Shown: positions 57,325 to 64,000 of the stretch, one piece after another
Layout of the letters: every line of letters starts with the position of its first letter
Position numbering within the stretch: position 1 is the stretch's first letter
DNA from: Streptococcus oralis
GTDB lineage: Bacteria > Bacillota > Bacilli > Lactobacillales > Streptococcaceae
NCBI RefSeq assembly: GCF_019334565.1
Contig: NZ_CP079724.1
Location: forward strand, 1,695,001 to 1,759,000
Length of the DNA: 64,000 nucleotides
Direction of reading: 5' to 3'
Position numbers and translations under genes: made by a program
Notes under the pieces: model-generated
What the model was told of the DNA's origin: nothing
What the model saw: only the letters and a program-made list of their open reading frames with translations
Databases searched by the model: none

Positions 57325-57403
57325 ATTATACCACTCTAAAAATAAAAATCAATATCTTGTGTTAAAAATCCTAAAATTTTTAAAATTCCACAAGATATTG
57401 ATT
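57325..57403 (-). promoter_or_regulatory. nrdD promoter with paired NrdR boxes in a hairpin
   Basis: An extended -10 TGGTATAAT (57333-57325) is preceded by ACACAAGATATTGATT (57362-57347), 13 of 16 to the NrdR consensus, over the -35. A second box in inverted orientation (57388-57403) gives perfect 18-nt arms, so the same DNA forms a terminator-like hairpin ending the upstream gene. NrdR represses ribonucleotide reductase genes in response to ATP/dATP levels. Confidence 0.78.
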
Positions 57404-57408
57404 TTTTG

Positions 57409-58926
57409 TTATTTTGATTTATAAAGTTTGAACTCGCTAGTATCTGTCTGAACAAGCTCATAGTTTTCACTGAGCCAGCTCTCTACATCTGACCACAAGG
57501 CAACTTTTTGATTGACCACAATCATCTTCGGTTGATTCTCTTTCAGGTCATTCATCAGTTTGGTTTTATTTTCATCGCTTGCAGTATAAAGTGTTGGAGT
57601 TGATAGAGAAGTCGGCGCCAAGCGTTCACTTGCACGGTAGAAATCAGGACGATCATCCCAAGCATAGACACGATCCTCAGAACTCGTTTGTTGTTTGACC
57701 ACGCTAGCAAGACGGTCTCTCTCCTGATAAGTCGCTGGGTGCGAAAGGTAGCGACTCACGATAGGAAGAACAATGAGGTAGGCAAGGGCAATCAGTGGTA
57801 GATAGAAATTTCCTTTAAAGAAAGAAGTTTGTTTCTCACGTCTTCTTCTACGACGACTCCCTCCCTCAGAAACATCTTCCTTGATTCCTGTCAGAAGGAG
57901 CAAGATCAAGAAAGGAATTAGCACCACAAGACGAGTACCGTTGATAGGTTCTTTGGAGAGAATCAAGATTCCCAAAGAAACCAACAAGCCCAAGCTAGCA
58001 GCAATTGAGAGGGCATATTGCTTGGCTGGTTTTGACTGGAACAAGCCTGCAAAGAGCAAGCCAAGGGAACCTAATCCAATGGCAAGCAAACCATAGAAGG
58101 CTGCATTTTCAAGCAAATGCGAGTTCGAAAAGAGGCTAAGAGCATTTACCGGATACAAGGTCTGGCTAATGGCATCCCCAAAACTACCTATCCACACTGT
58201 ATAATAGCCTAAAGGATAGAATAAGAGTGAAAATCCTAGGGCTGACGCAAAGAACTGATATAGGCCATGAACAAAGTGACCTTTGCCTAAATTAAAGCCG
58301 ATAATCCCCAAGGCCAGTACAGCCGCAAACAAGGCGGTTGGGATTGGCGCAAGGAAGAAAGCGAGAGCAAGGCTCATCCCCACTCGTACAAACCCTTTGT
58401 CATTCTTCGGAAAAGCGAGATAATTTGTAACGATACTCAATGAATAAAATAGGAAAGGCAGGGCTAGCAAGAGAGCATAACCGCCACCAAAAGCGAGACC
58501 TGCTACAAGCAAGTATAGAATAAAGACAACTCGCTTCGCTTCCTTTTCTTGGCCGACAAGAGTATCCGCAGCCTTAAAAAGAAAAATACCTGCTCCAAAT
58601 AAGGCCAACCACTCAACCAAAGCAATCAAAATACTGCCTTGAAAAAGATAGTTTAGCACATAATAGAGCAATCCCTCCGTCCCAAAGTAATCTGTATACA
58701 TTTGACCATTTTGATGCAAGGCCCAACCGGTATAAAGATCTTGAGTTTGTTGCGGACTGATTAAACCAAAAATAAAAGGCAGGGCAACCGAAATGGCTGT
58801 GGCCACTAAACTCCAAAGCATGATACTAAAAAAGGGAATGGGAGCTCCTTCTCGTTTTTCTGGCACTGACAAGTCTTGGTAATGAGATTCTTCTTGTTTC
58901 TCATCTATTTTCCCGTATACGTTCAT
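57409..58926 (-). CDS. Polytopic membrane protein downstream of a competence box
   Basis: 505 residues. A soluble N-terminus of about 30 residues, then about ten to twelve helices (from 31), a strongly basic loop GGSRRRRRREKQ near 358, another helix near 375, and a soluble C-terminal domain of about 105 residues (LASVVKQQTSSEDRVYAWDD). The layout resembles membrane glycosyltransferases of the PMT/ArnT group, but no motif proves it. It follows the small competence-regulated gene by 35 nt and can be read from the same SigX promoter. Confidence 0.75.
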   Translation of the reverse strand: MNVYGKIDEKQEESHYQDLSVPEKREGAPIPFFSIMLWSLVATAISVALPFIFGLISPQQTQDLYTGWALHQNGQMYTDYFGTEGLLYYVLNYLFQGSILIALVEWLALFGAGIFLFKAADTLVGQEKEAKRVVFILYLLVAGLAFGGGYALLLALPFLFYSLSIVTNYLAFPKNDKGFVRVGMSLALAFFLAPIPTALFAAVLALGIIGFNLGKGHFVHGLYQFFASALGFSLLFYPLGYYTVWIGSFGDAISQTLYPVNALSLFSNSHLLENAAFYGLLAIGLGSLGLLFAGLFQSKPAKQYALSIAASLGLLVSLGILILSKEPINGTRLVVLIPFLILLLLTGIKEDVSEGGSRRRRRREKQTSFFKGNFYLPLIALAYLIVLPIVSRYLSHPATYQERDRLASVVKQQTSSEDRVYAWDDRPDFYRASERLAPTSLSTPTLYTASDENKTKLMNDLKENQPKMIVVNQKVALWSDVESWLSENYELVQTDTSEFKLYKSK

Positions 58927-58961
58927 TCAATTTCTCCTCTAAGTTTATCTGTTTTAGTATA

Positions 58962-59105
58962 TCAAAATCTTACAGGAATGTCAGCTTGGGATTGATATTT
59001 GCTGAATTTCTTATCCAATAACGCAAAGCGTTCGATTTCACGAAAACGATGAAATCGACTATTACTATACTCTCTGATAAAATCATCATCTTCTAGATTA
59101 AGCAT
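58962..59105 (-). CDS. Small competence-regulated protein
   Basis: 47 residues (MLNLEDDDFIREYSNSRFHR onward), soluble and charged, no family recognised. AAGGAG lies 6 nt before the ATG at 59105, and a perfect SigX box (TACGAATA) lies 20 nt upstream of that ATG, so it should be expressed in competent cells. I recall a competence-induced gene (ccs4) next to cls in pneumococci and think this is its counterpart; that match was not checked. Confidence 0.75.
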   Translation of the reverse strand: MLNLEDDDFIREYSNSRFHRFREIERFALLDKKFSKYQSQADIPVRF

Positions 59106-59125
59106 GGTTTTCTCCTTTACTTATC

Positions 59126-59133
59126 TATTCGTA
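59126..59133 (-). promoter_or_regulatory. SigX (ComX) competence box
   Basis: Minus strand TACGAATA, an exact match to the streptococcal cin/com box. The T-run of the cls terminator supplies the T-rich stretch usually seen upstream. The expected start leaves a leader of about 15 nt with AAGGAG. Confidence 0.9.
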
Positions 59134-59136
59134 AGA

Positions 59137-59168
59137 AGACAAAAAAGACCCAGCCTTGGGCTAGATCT
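59137..59168 (-). terminator. cls terminator
   Basis: Minus strand AAGATCTAGCC-CAA-GGCTGGGTCTT-TTTTG, 11 pairs including G-T, just past the cls stop codon and abutting the competence box. Confidence 0.88.
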
Positions 59169-59178
59169 TGGTCGATAG

Positions 59179-60711
59179 TTAGAGCATAGGTGCAAACAAC
59201 TGGACAATTTCCTTGATTAGGCTTTGATACCAGCTTGTTTTGATGGTGTGGGGATAAATTTCTTGAGAAACTTTAAAAATCTCTTCGAAGTCCCTTTCAA
59301 TAGCGATGATAGACTGCGTTCTATAAAGCAAAACAGCATTTTCATAGTGGTGGAGCAAGCTACGATAGTCAAAATTGATGGTCCCCACAGTAGCTGCCTC
59401 TCCATCGACAAGCATTTGCTTGCTATGAAGGAATCCCGGACTATACTCATAAATACGAACCCCTGCAGATAACAAGTCTGGATAGGCTCCTCGAGTAACC
59501 AATTGGATGACCTTCTTATCTGGGATACAAGGTGTCACAATTCGCACATCTACCCCTCTCAGAGCTGCATTTTTGATACTTTCTGTGAGATCATAGTCCG
59601 CAATCAGATAGGGGGTCGTGATATAAACATAGTCTGTAGCTTGATTGATAAGATTTTGATAGACCGTTTTCCCAACCTGAGATCGGTAAATAGGTTTAGG
59701 GCCACTACTATAGGGAATACAGAGCCCCATCCCGTCTTTTGGCTGATTTTCGAGATGGTATTGGTCAAAGTCGCTAATTTCCCCACGATTGATGTACCAG
59801 GCAGATAAAAAGAGTCTGGTAAAAGCCTTAACCGCTGGTCCATCCAGACGAATACCGCTATCCTTCCAATAACCAAAGCGTTCGATATGGTTGATATACT
59901 CATCTGCCAGATTGACACCACCTGTATAGGCAATTTGACCATCTATAATCATGATTTTACGGTGATCACGGTTGTTATAAGCAACGGTCAAACGTGGAAT
60001 CACCTTGTTAAATTTGTGGGCTTCAATCCCTCGACCACGAAGCTGGATGGTGTAATCTCCAGGCAAGGTTGCCATACAACCAATATCATCATAGAGAAGC
60101 TTCACCTCTACTCCTTGAGCGGCCTTTTCTTCCAAAATCTCCAAAATACTATTCCACATCAAACCTTCTTCGATGATATAGTATTCGAGAAAGATAAACT
60201 TCTTAGCTTTCTTGAGATCCTCTAGCATCTGGTGCCACATGCTTTCACCAGATGCAAAAAATTGTGTATCCGTTCGATCATAGACATCGGCATTCGTATC
60301 CATGCTAAGAAGTGATTTGATAACTCCGTAAGCTGACTTGTCCTGCTCTTTTAACTCCAAACGGAGAGCTCTGCTATTGTCCTCTCGGTCAACCATTGAT
60401 TGGAGCTGCTTTAGCTGCTTCAATTCTTTTTTAGATAAACGACGTTCTCCAAACATGATATAGAGCAAGGGGCCAAAAACTGGCACAAAGGCTACTAACA
60501 ACCATGTTACCTTACTCTCAGGATTCATGGACCGATTGACAATCGATACAATGGTCGCTAAGCTCACTAAAATGACTAGGATAATCCAGAGAATCGGAGC
60601 CATCTGCCCTAGATAGAGAAATAAACCAAAGACGATAAACAACTCTGCCAACATGATGGTAATACTAAAACCATATTTGGACATGAGTAGCTGCATTTTT
60701 CTAGCTGTCAT
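59179..60711 (-). CDS. cls: Cardiolipin synthase
   Basis: 510 residues. Two N-terminal transmembrane helices (about 12-55), then two phospholipase-D domains each with the HKD motif: DHRKIMIIDGQIAYTGGVNL (about 245) and LHSKQMLVDGEAATVGTINF (about 428). Condenses two phosphatidylglycerols to cardiolipin. Uses the lipid route fed by cdsA. Promoter TTGCCA/TATACT at 60799-60770 (18-bp spacer). Monocistronic. Confidence 0.96.
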   Translation of the reverse strand: MTARKMQLLMSKYGFSITIMLAELFIVFGLFLYLGQMAPILWIILVILVSLATIVSIVNRSMNPESKVTWLLVAFVPVFGPLLYIMFGERRLSKKELKQLKQLQSMVDREDNSRALRLELKEQDKSAYGVIKSLLSMDTNADVYDRTDTQFFASGESMWHQMLEDLKKAKKFIFLEYYIIEEGLMWNSILEILEEKAAQGVEVKLLYDDIGCMATLPGDYTIQLRGRGIEAHKFNKVIPRLTVAYNNRDHRKIMIIDGQIAYTGGVNLADEYINHIERFGYWKDSGIRLDGPAVKAFTRLFLSAWYINRGEISDFDQYHLENQPKDGMGLCIPYSSGPKPIYRSQVGKTVYQNLINQATDYVYITTPYLIADYDLTESIKNAALRGVDVRIVTPCIPDKKVIQLVTRGAYPDLLSAGVRIYEYSPGFLHSKQMLVDGEAATVGTINFDYRSLLHHYENAVLLYRTQSIIAIERDFEEIFKVSQEIYPHTIKTSWYQSLIKEIVQLFAPML

Positions 60712-61058
60712 AAATCCCCTTCCTTTTCTAACATTCTCCTTAACTGCTTGATAAACTCATGTTTCTACTAGTATACCTCAGTTCAAGGGTAGATGGCAAC
60801 CGTTTACCTTTTTCTATGCAAACTATTCCAAGAACTGCAAGATTTCTAAACTACACCCACACTATATGAAGCGCTGCCCCTCTTATCTTTTTAACTAGGG
60901 TATTAAGAAACTTAAAAAGAACTACCAAAATGATAGTTCTTTCCATAATTATTTATATTTTTCAATATCGAACAAATCCTAGGACAGTCGCTATTGAGGT
61001 CGTAGAAGGTAAAGTCGGAACCTTAATTCCGAACTTCTATTTAGTTAAATTTGAAGTT
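60712..61058. other. Intergenic region upstream of cls
   Basis: Holds the cls promoter (60770-60799) and the lipoprotein-gene terminator (60916-60944: AAAGAACTA...TAGTTCTTT). The remaining stretch 60945-61050 is AT-rich with no open frame or repeat that I could support. Confidence 0.6.
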
Positions 61059-61511
61059 CTATTTTGTTAGTACCACTTGATCAGATGGGTCACGATCCAT
61101 ATCATCGATAATCAATTGATTACCATTAACCGTGTAAATTTTGACATCCCCACCGATAATGACACGTTGATTTTCTGACTCAAAGCTGACTTGCTTGATT
61201 TCCTTATCTCCATCTGGCTCGACCTCAGTCCATGTACCAGTTTTACCTGTTACAACAAGAGTGATTTGATCATTTTCATCCTTTCCAGTATAGGTACCAT
61301 CGATATTCGTAGGTTGAGCTACAGTAGTGTCTTGACTTGAGGACACCTGTGGTTGACTAGCACTTGTAGCAGAGCTAGAAGATGATTCTTGTTGAGAAGA
61401 TGATTGCTGAGCCGATTGCTGGGTAGGGGCTTGTGCCTTAGGTCCACAAGCTGCCAAAAGACTAAGAATTGCTAGTGAAGCAATAGAAAGTGTGAATGTT
61501 TTTGTTTTCAT
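61059..61511 (-). CDS. Lipoprotein of unknown function
   Basis: 150 residues. Signal peptide with lipobox LLAACGPK (cysteine at about residue 22), then a Gln/Ser-rich linker (about 26-60), then a compact beta-rich domain of about 80 residues (IDGTYTGKDENDQITLVVTG ... VKIYTVNGNQLIIDDMDRDP). Held on the outer membrane face by its lipid. The domain looks like a small beta-barrel lipocalin-like fold, which is only a suggestion. Own terminator at 60916-60944. Confidence 0.85.
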   Translation of the reverse strand: MKTKTFTLSIASLAILSLLAACGPKAQAPTQQSAQQSSSQQESSSSSATSASQPQVSSSQDTTVAQPTNIDGTYTGKDENDQITLVVTGKTGTWTEVEPDGDKEIKQVSFESENQRVIIGGDVKIYTVNGNQLIIDDMDRDPSDQVVLTK

Positions 61512-61601
61512 AGCGATTTCCTTTCTTTTGTGCCAATGTTTTGCTGGATCAGTTTCCAGATGTACCTCCTACCTCAAGTATAACAACTTAAGCCTAGAAG
61601 A

Positions 61602-62852
61602 TCAACTAATCTCGTCACTTCCTAGCAAACTCGCTCGGACTTCTGAGATAAAGTAGAGTGAACCCGTCACGAAAAGCAAGTCCTGGCCATTGGCCTTATC
61701 TTCAAATTCTCTGATAAAGTCGCCATAGGAAGGAATCAAATCATAACCCGCCACATCCTTTTCATCCAGAGAGCCTTGGTAATCAAAGCCTGTTACCTTA
61801 AGTTCCACCTGAGGCAACTGCTTAGATAGATAGCCTAGCATCCCCTGATAATCCTTGCGTTTAAGTGCTCCAAAAAGGATGCGAACCTGGTAACCTTGCT
61901 GGATTTTCCCTTGGATAAACTCGACTAGACGAGTCAAGGCTGGCAGATTGTGAGCCCCATCTAGGTAGATTTGCGGGCAAATCCGTTCCAATCGACCTGC
62001 CCAGTGGGTCTCTTGCAAGGCCTGTCTGACAAGCTCTTCTTCGACACCTTCCTCTCTTGACGCCATAAACAGAAGAAAAGTTTCTAAAGCCAAGGCGGCA
62101 TTTTCTTGCTGATAAACACCTTCCAAACCGATTTCAAGCTGGGAAAAGCTTGCTAGGTTGCTTGAGAAATTTCCAGCTTTCAAGGTGAAGTCTCGCCCAG
62201 CTTGATAAAGTTCAACAGCTAACTCTTTTGCTCTTTTTTGACAGACAAGCTCCGCTTCTGGAGTAAGCTTGGCAATGACCGCCTGCATGCCAGCCTTGAA
62301 AATACCAGCTTTCTGCTTGGCTATTTCCTCCAGGCTATCGCCCAAGGTCTCCTGATGATCTAGCCCAATGGAGGTAATAACTGCAATCTCTCCAGTTACG
62401 ACATTAGTGGTGTCAAGCAGACCACCAATCCCCACTTCTAGCAGAACTAGATCCACTCCCTGCTCTTTAAAATAAAGCAAAGCAATCAAGGTCAACAACT
62501 CAAAGAAAGATAAGTGGTCATGTGTTTCCAAAAGAGTTTTCTCCATCTCCTTGACTTGGTTAGCTATACGGACAAAGTCTTCACTAACAATCGGTAGCCC
62601 ATTGATACAGATTCGATCATGGATGCTGATAATATGAGGAGAGGTAAAAGTACCAACTTTTTTTCCATGAGTTGCAAACAACTCCCTCATAAAGGCAATA
62701 GTTGACCCCTTACCGTTAGTCCCTGTTACGTGGATAATAGGATAAGTCTTCTCAGGATTTCCTAGCAAATCCACTGCTCGCTGCATTCGTCCAAGTCCAG
62801 ATCTAAAATTTAAACCAATCCGACTATGAAGCCACTTTTCTACTTCAAACAT
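61602..62852 (-). CDS. folC: Bifunctional dihydrofolate synthase / folylpolyglutamate synthase
   Basis: 416 residues from the ATG at 62852 (MFEVEKWLHSRIGLNFRSGL), preceded by AAGGAG with 6-nt spacing; an extension to 62888 is rejected. Mur-ligase fold with P-loop HVTGTNGKGSTI (about 42-53) and the GIGGLLDTTNVV block near 143. Adds glutamate to dihydropteroate and reduced folates. Monocistronic here. Confidence 0.95.
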   Translation of the reverse strand: MFEVEKWLHSRIGLNFRSGLGRMQRAVDLLGNPEKTYPIIHVTGTNGKGSTIAFMRELFATHGKKVGTFTSPHIISIHDRICINGLPIVSEDFVRIANQVKEMEKTLLETHDHLSFFELLTLIALLYFKEQGVDLVLLEVGIGGLLDTTNVVTGEIAVITSIGLDHQETLGDSLEEIAKQKAGIFKAGMQAVIAKLTPEAELVCQKRAKELAVELYQAGRDFTLKAGNFSSNLASFSQLEIGLEGVYQQENAALALETFLLFMASREEGVEEELVRQALQETHWAGRLERICPQIYLDGAHNLPALTRLVEFIQGKIQQGYQVRILFGALKRKDYQGMLGYLSKQLPQVELKVTGFDYQGSLDEKDVAGYDLIPSYGDFIREFEDKANGQDLLFVTGSLYFISEVRASLLGSDEIS

Positions 62853-62904
62853 ACATGTCTCCTTAACAAAAGTCCAATCAACTACCACATCAAAGTATGA
62901 TTAC

Positions 62905-62942
62905 AAATAAAAAGCGAGGTCGGGACTAAAATCCCGACCTCT
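62905..62942 (-). terminator. Strong terminator upstream of folC
   Basis: GAGGTCGGGA-TTTTAG-TCCCGACCTC-GCTTTTT on the minus strand, a perfect 10-bp GC-rich stem. It ends the ireB-ruvX-DUF1292 transcript. Confidence 0.92.
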
Positions 62943-63039
62943 TACCTGGTTAGCTAATCACTAGCTACTATAAATTTCAATAGGGTTAAAAACATCCCAC
63001 GGACTTACTTACGGTCTTTATTTTTAGCGTAAGGGTAAA

Positions 63040-63111
63040 AACGTTCACTGAACGTTCCTGCTTTTTCTTATTTCTAGAAGCAGGGCTGATACAGTCTCCC
63101 AGACTGTATCA
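63040..63111 (-). other. Three consecutive hairpins after the DUF1292 gene
   Basis: TGATACAGTCT-GGG-AGACTGTATCA (63111-63087) starts at the stop codon; CCTGCTT...AAGCAGG (63057-63084) and AACGTTCA/TGAACGTT (63040-63056) follow. None has a clean T-run, so they look like stability or processing structures ahead of the true terminator at 62905-62942. Confidence 0.65.
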
Positions 63112-63414
63112 CTCCTCCATAAAGCTGTTGAAGACTTCTTCAATCATGTTCCATTCGTCTTCTGAGTCTTCTGGGATTGGTTGCAATTCGCCTTCTGTTC
63201 CGTCTTCATTTTCGATGAATGAGTAAGCTTGAATTTCAACTTCACCATTTTCATCTTCTTCTGCATTAACTGGCACTAGCAGAACATAGTTTTTACCAAA
63301 TTCTTCTTTCCCATCGATGGTCAAAAGAATTTCAAACAAGGTTTCATTTCCTTGCTCATCTACTAGTGTAATCAATTCACGTTCTTCGTGGTCATGGTTG
63401 TGATCGTGTGACAT
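63109..63414 (-). CDS. DUF1292 family protein
   Basis: 101 residues, very acidic. An N-terminal His-rich stretch ([20 protein letters not shown]) may bind metal; the rest is the DUF1292 core ([20 protein letters not shown]). Function unknown but conserved in the ireB-ruvX-DUF1292 operon of Firmicutes. 15 nt after ruvX. Confidence 0.93.
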   Translation of the reverse strand: MSHDHNHDHEERELITLVDEQGNETLFEILLTIDGKEEFGKNYVLLVPVNAEEDENGEVEIQAYSFIENEDGTEGELQPIPEDSEDEWNMIEEVFNSFMEE

Positions 63415-63429
63415 AGTTTCTCCTCTGTC

Positions 63430-63849
63430 TTAAAATTTTCTATCTAAATAATTTTGCAAAATCAGCTGAGCAGCCAACTTATCAATAACTTTCTTGCGTT
63501 TGTTACGACTGATATCTGCTTGTTCAATCAACATACGTTCCGCAGCGACCGTTGTCAAACGCTCATCCTGATAGTCTACTGGCAAACCAAAGAGTTCTTC
63601 TAGCTTGGCACCATAGGCTTGACTGGCATCTACTCGTGGACCGCTGGTATTGTTCATATTTTTTGGCAGACCTACTACAAAGCGTTCCACCTTATAGCTG
63701 TCAACCAATTCCTTGATACGGTCAAAACCAAACTGGCCCTGATCCTCATTAATCTGAATGATTTCAAGTCCTTGAGCAGTGAAGCCTAGGGGATCGCTAA
63801 TCGCCACCCCTACTGTTTTTGAACCGACGTCCAATCCCATAATTCTCAT
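63430..63849 (-). CDS. ruvX: YqgF/RuvX-family nuclease (Holliday-junction-type resolvase fold)
   Basis: 139 residues, RNase-H-like. Catalytic acidic residue in [18 protein letters not shown] (about 5), then the GLPKNMNNT motif (about 58) and [11 protein letters not shown] (about 94). In other bacteria YqgF matures pre-16S rRNA. Starts 3 nt after the ireB stop codon. Confidence 0.93.
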   Translation of the reverse strand: MRIMGLDVGSKTVGVAISDPLGFTAQGLEIIQINEDQGQFGFDRIKELVDSYKVERFVVGLPKNMNNTSGPRVDASQAYGAKLEELFGLPVDYQDERLTTVAAERMLIEQADISRNKRKKVIDKLAAQLILQNYLDRKF

Positions 63850-63852
63850 AGA

Positions 63853-64000
63853 TTATAGATCGACTCCTTGTCCCTTAAGGTAGTAGCGTACCAATTCTTC
63901 AACAATTTCATCACGCTCATACTTACGGATTTGATTTCGTGCATTGTTATAACGAGGAACGTAGGCAGGGTCACCACTCAATACATAACCGACGATCTGG
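63853..64000 (-). CDS. ireB: IreB family regulatory phosphoprotein (DUF965/UPF0297), partial
   Basis: The last 48 codons lie in the window: [20 protein letters not shown] through [20 protein letters not shown] and VDL-stop. The N-terminus is beyond the edge. The sequence and the ruvX-DUF1292 context identify the IreB family, a substrate of the PASTA kinase/phosphatase pair IreK/IreP in enterococci that tunes cell-envelope stress resistance. Confidence 0.92.

Overview
The window looks like chromosome from a Mitis-group Streptococcus (S. mitis / S. oralis / S. pneumoniae relatives). The grounds are the low GC content, strong AGGAGG-type ribosome binding sites, the gene order nrdD-nrdG / S10-spc-alpha ribosomal cluster / leuS / ruvB / uppS-cdsA-eep-proS / bglA / glmS, a SigX (competence) box, BOX-like repeats, and five small RNAs driven by CiaR boxes. 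The gene order agrees with what I remember of the pneumococcal chromosome; this was not checked by alignment.

Layout. 1-3723 (minus): an operon of two UroD/MtaA-like zinc methyltransferase-type proteins, a small membrane protein, a solute-binding protein and an amino-acid-type ABC permease that runs off the window. 4091-5144: an acid phosphatase lipoprotein followed directly by about 23 copies of a 7-bp repeat. 5249-10324: an accessory patch of unknown genes, mostly small membrane proteins, with a truncated DUF1643 gene, a decayed partial gene copy, a duplicated promoter and a repeated 3' hairpin. 10701-20148: glmS, a half-size EamA transporter, bglA, and the envelope operon uppS-cdsA-eep-proS. 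20138-27334: ruvB, then a redox cassette (three-domain flavoprotein reductase, FMN reductase, OFA-type transporter, AraC regulator) with csRNA genes on both sides. 27335-35593: two acetyltransferases, an ABC/LytTR/DUF3021 operon, a YjdF-family gene with a structured leader, leuS and a phosphoglycerate-mutase-like gene. 35830-52384: UPF0210 and ACT-domain genes, then the ribosomal superoperon with an L17 downstream element at its end. 52650-64000: uridine-kinase-like gene, nrdG, two acetyltransferases, nrdD with NrdR boxes, a competence-regulated pair, cardiolipin synthase, a lipoprotein, folC, and DUF1292-ruvX-ireB.

The most distinctive content is the set of five cia-dependent small RNA genes (csRNA/ccn family), all on the minus strand between 19.4 and 35.8 kb. 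Each has a TTTAAG-N5-TTTAAG box exactly 10 nt from a -10 element, anti-Shine-Dalgarno segments and a rho-independent terminator. Two of them carry the same 103-bp BOX-like insertion at the same internal position. An 83-bp perfect direct repeat, formed by the 3' parts of two csRNA genes, brackets the redox cassette, which suggests the csRNA genes served as recombination sites. Other points of interest are a probably leaderless ruvB mRNA, a leader that can hide the yjdF ribosome binding site, and hairpin-rich gaps inside the ribosomal operon.
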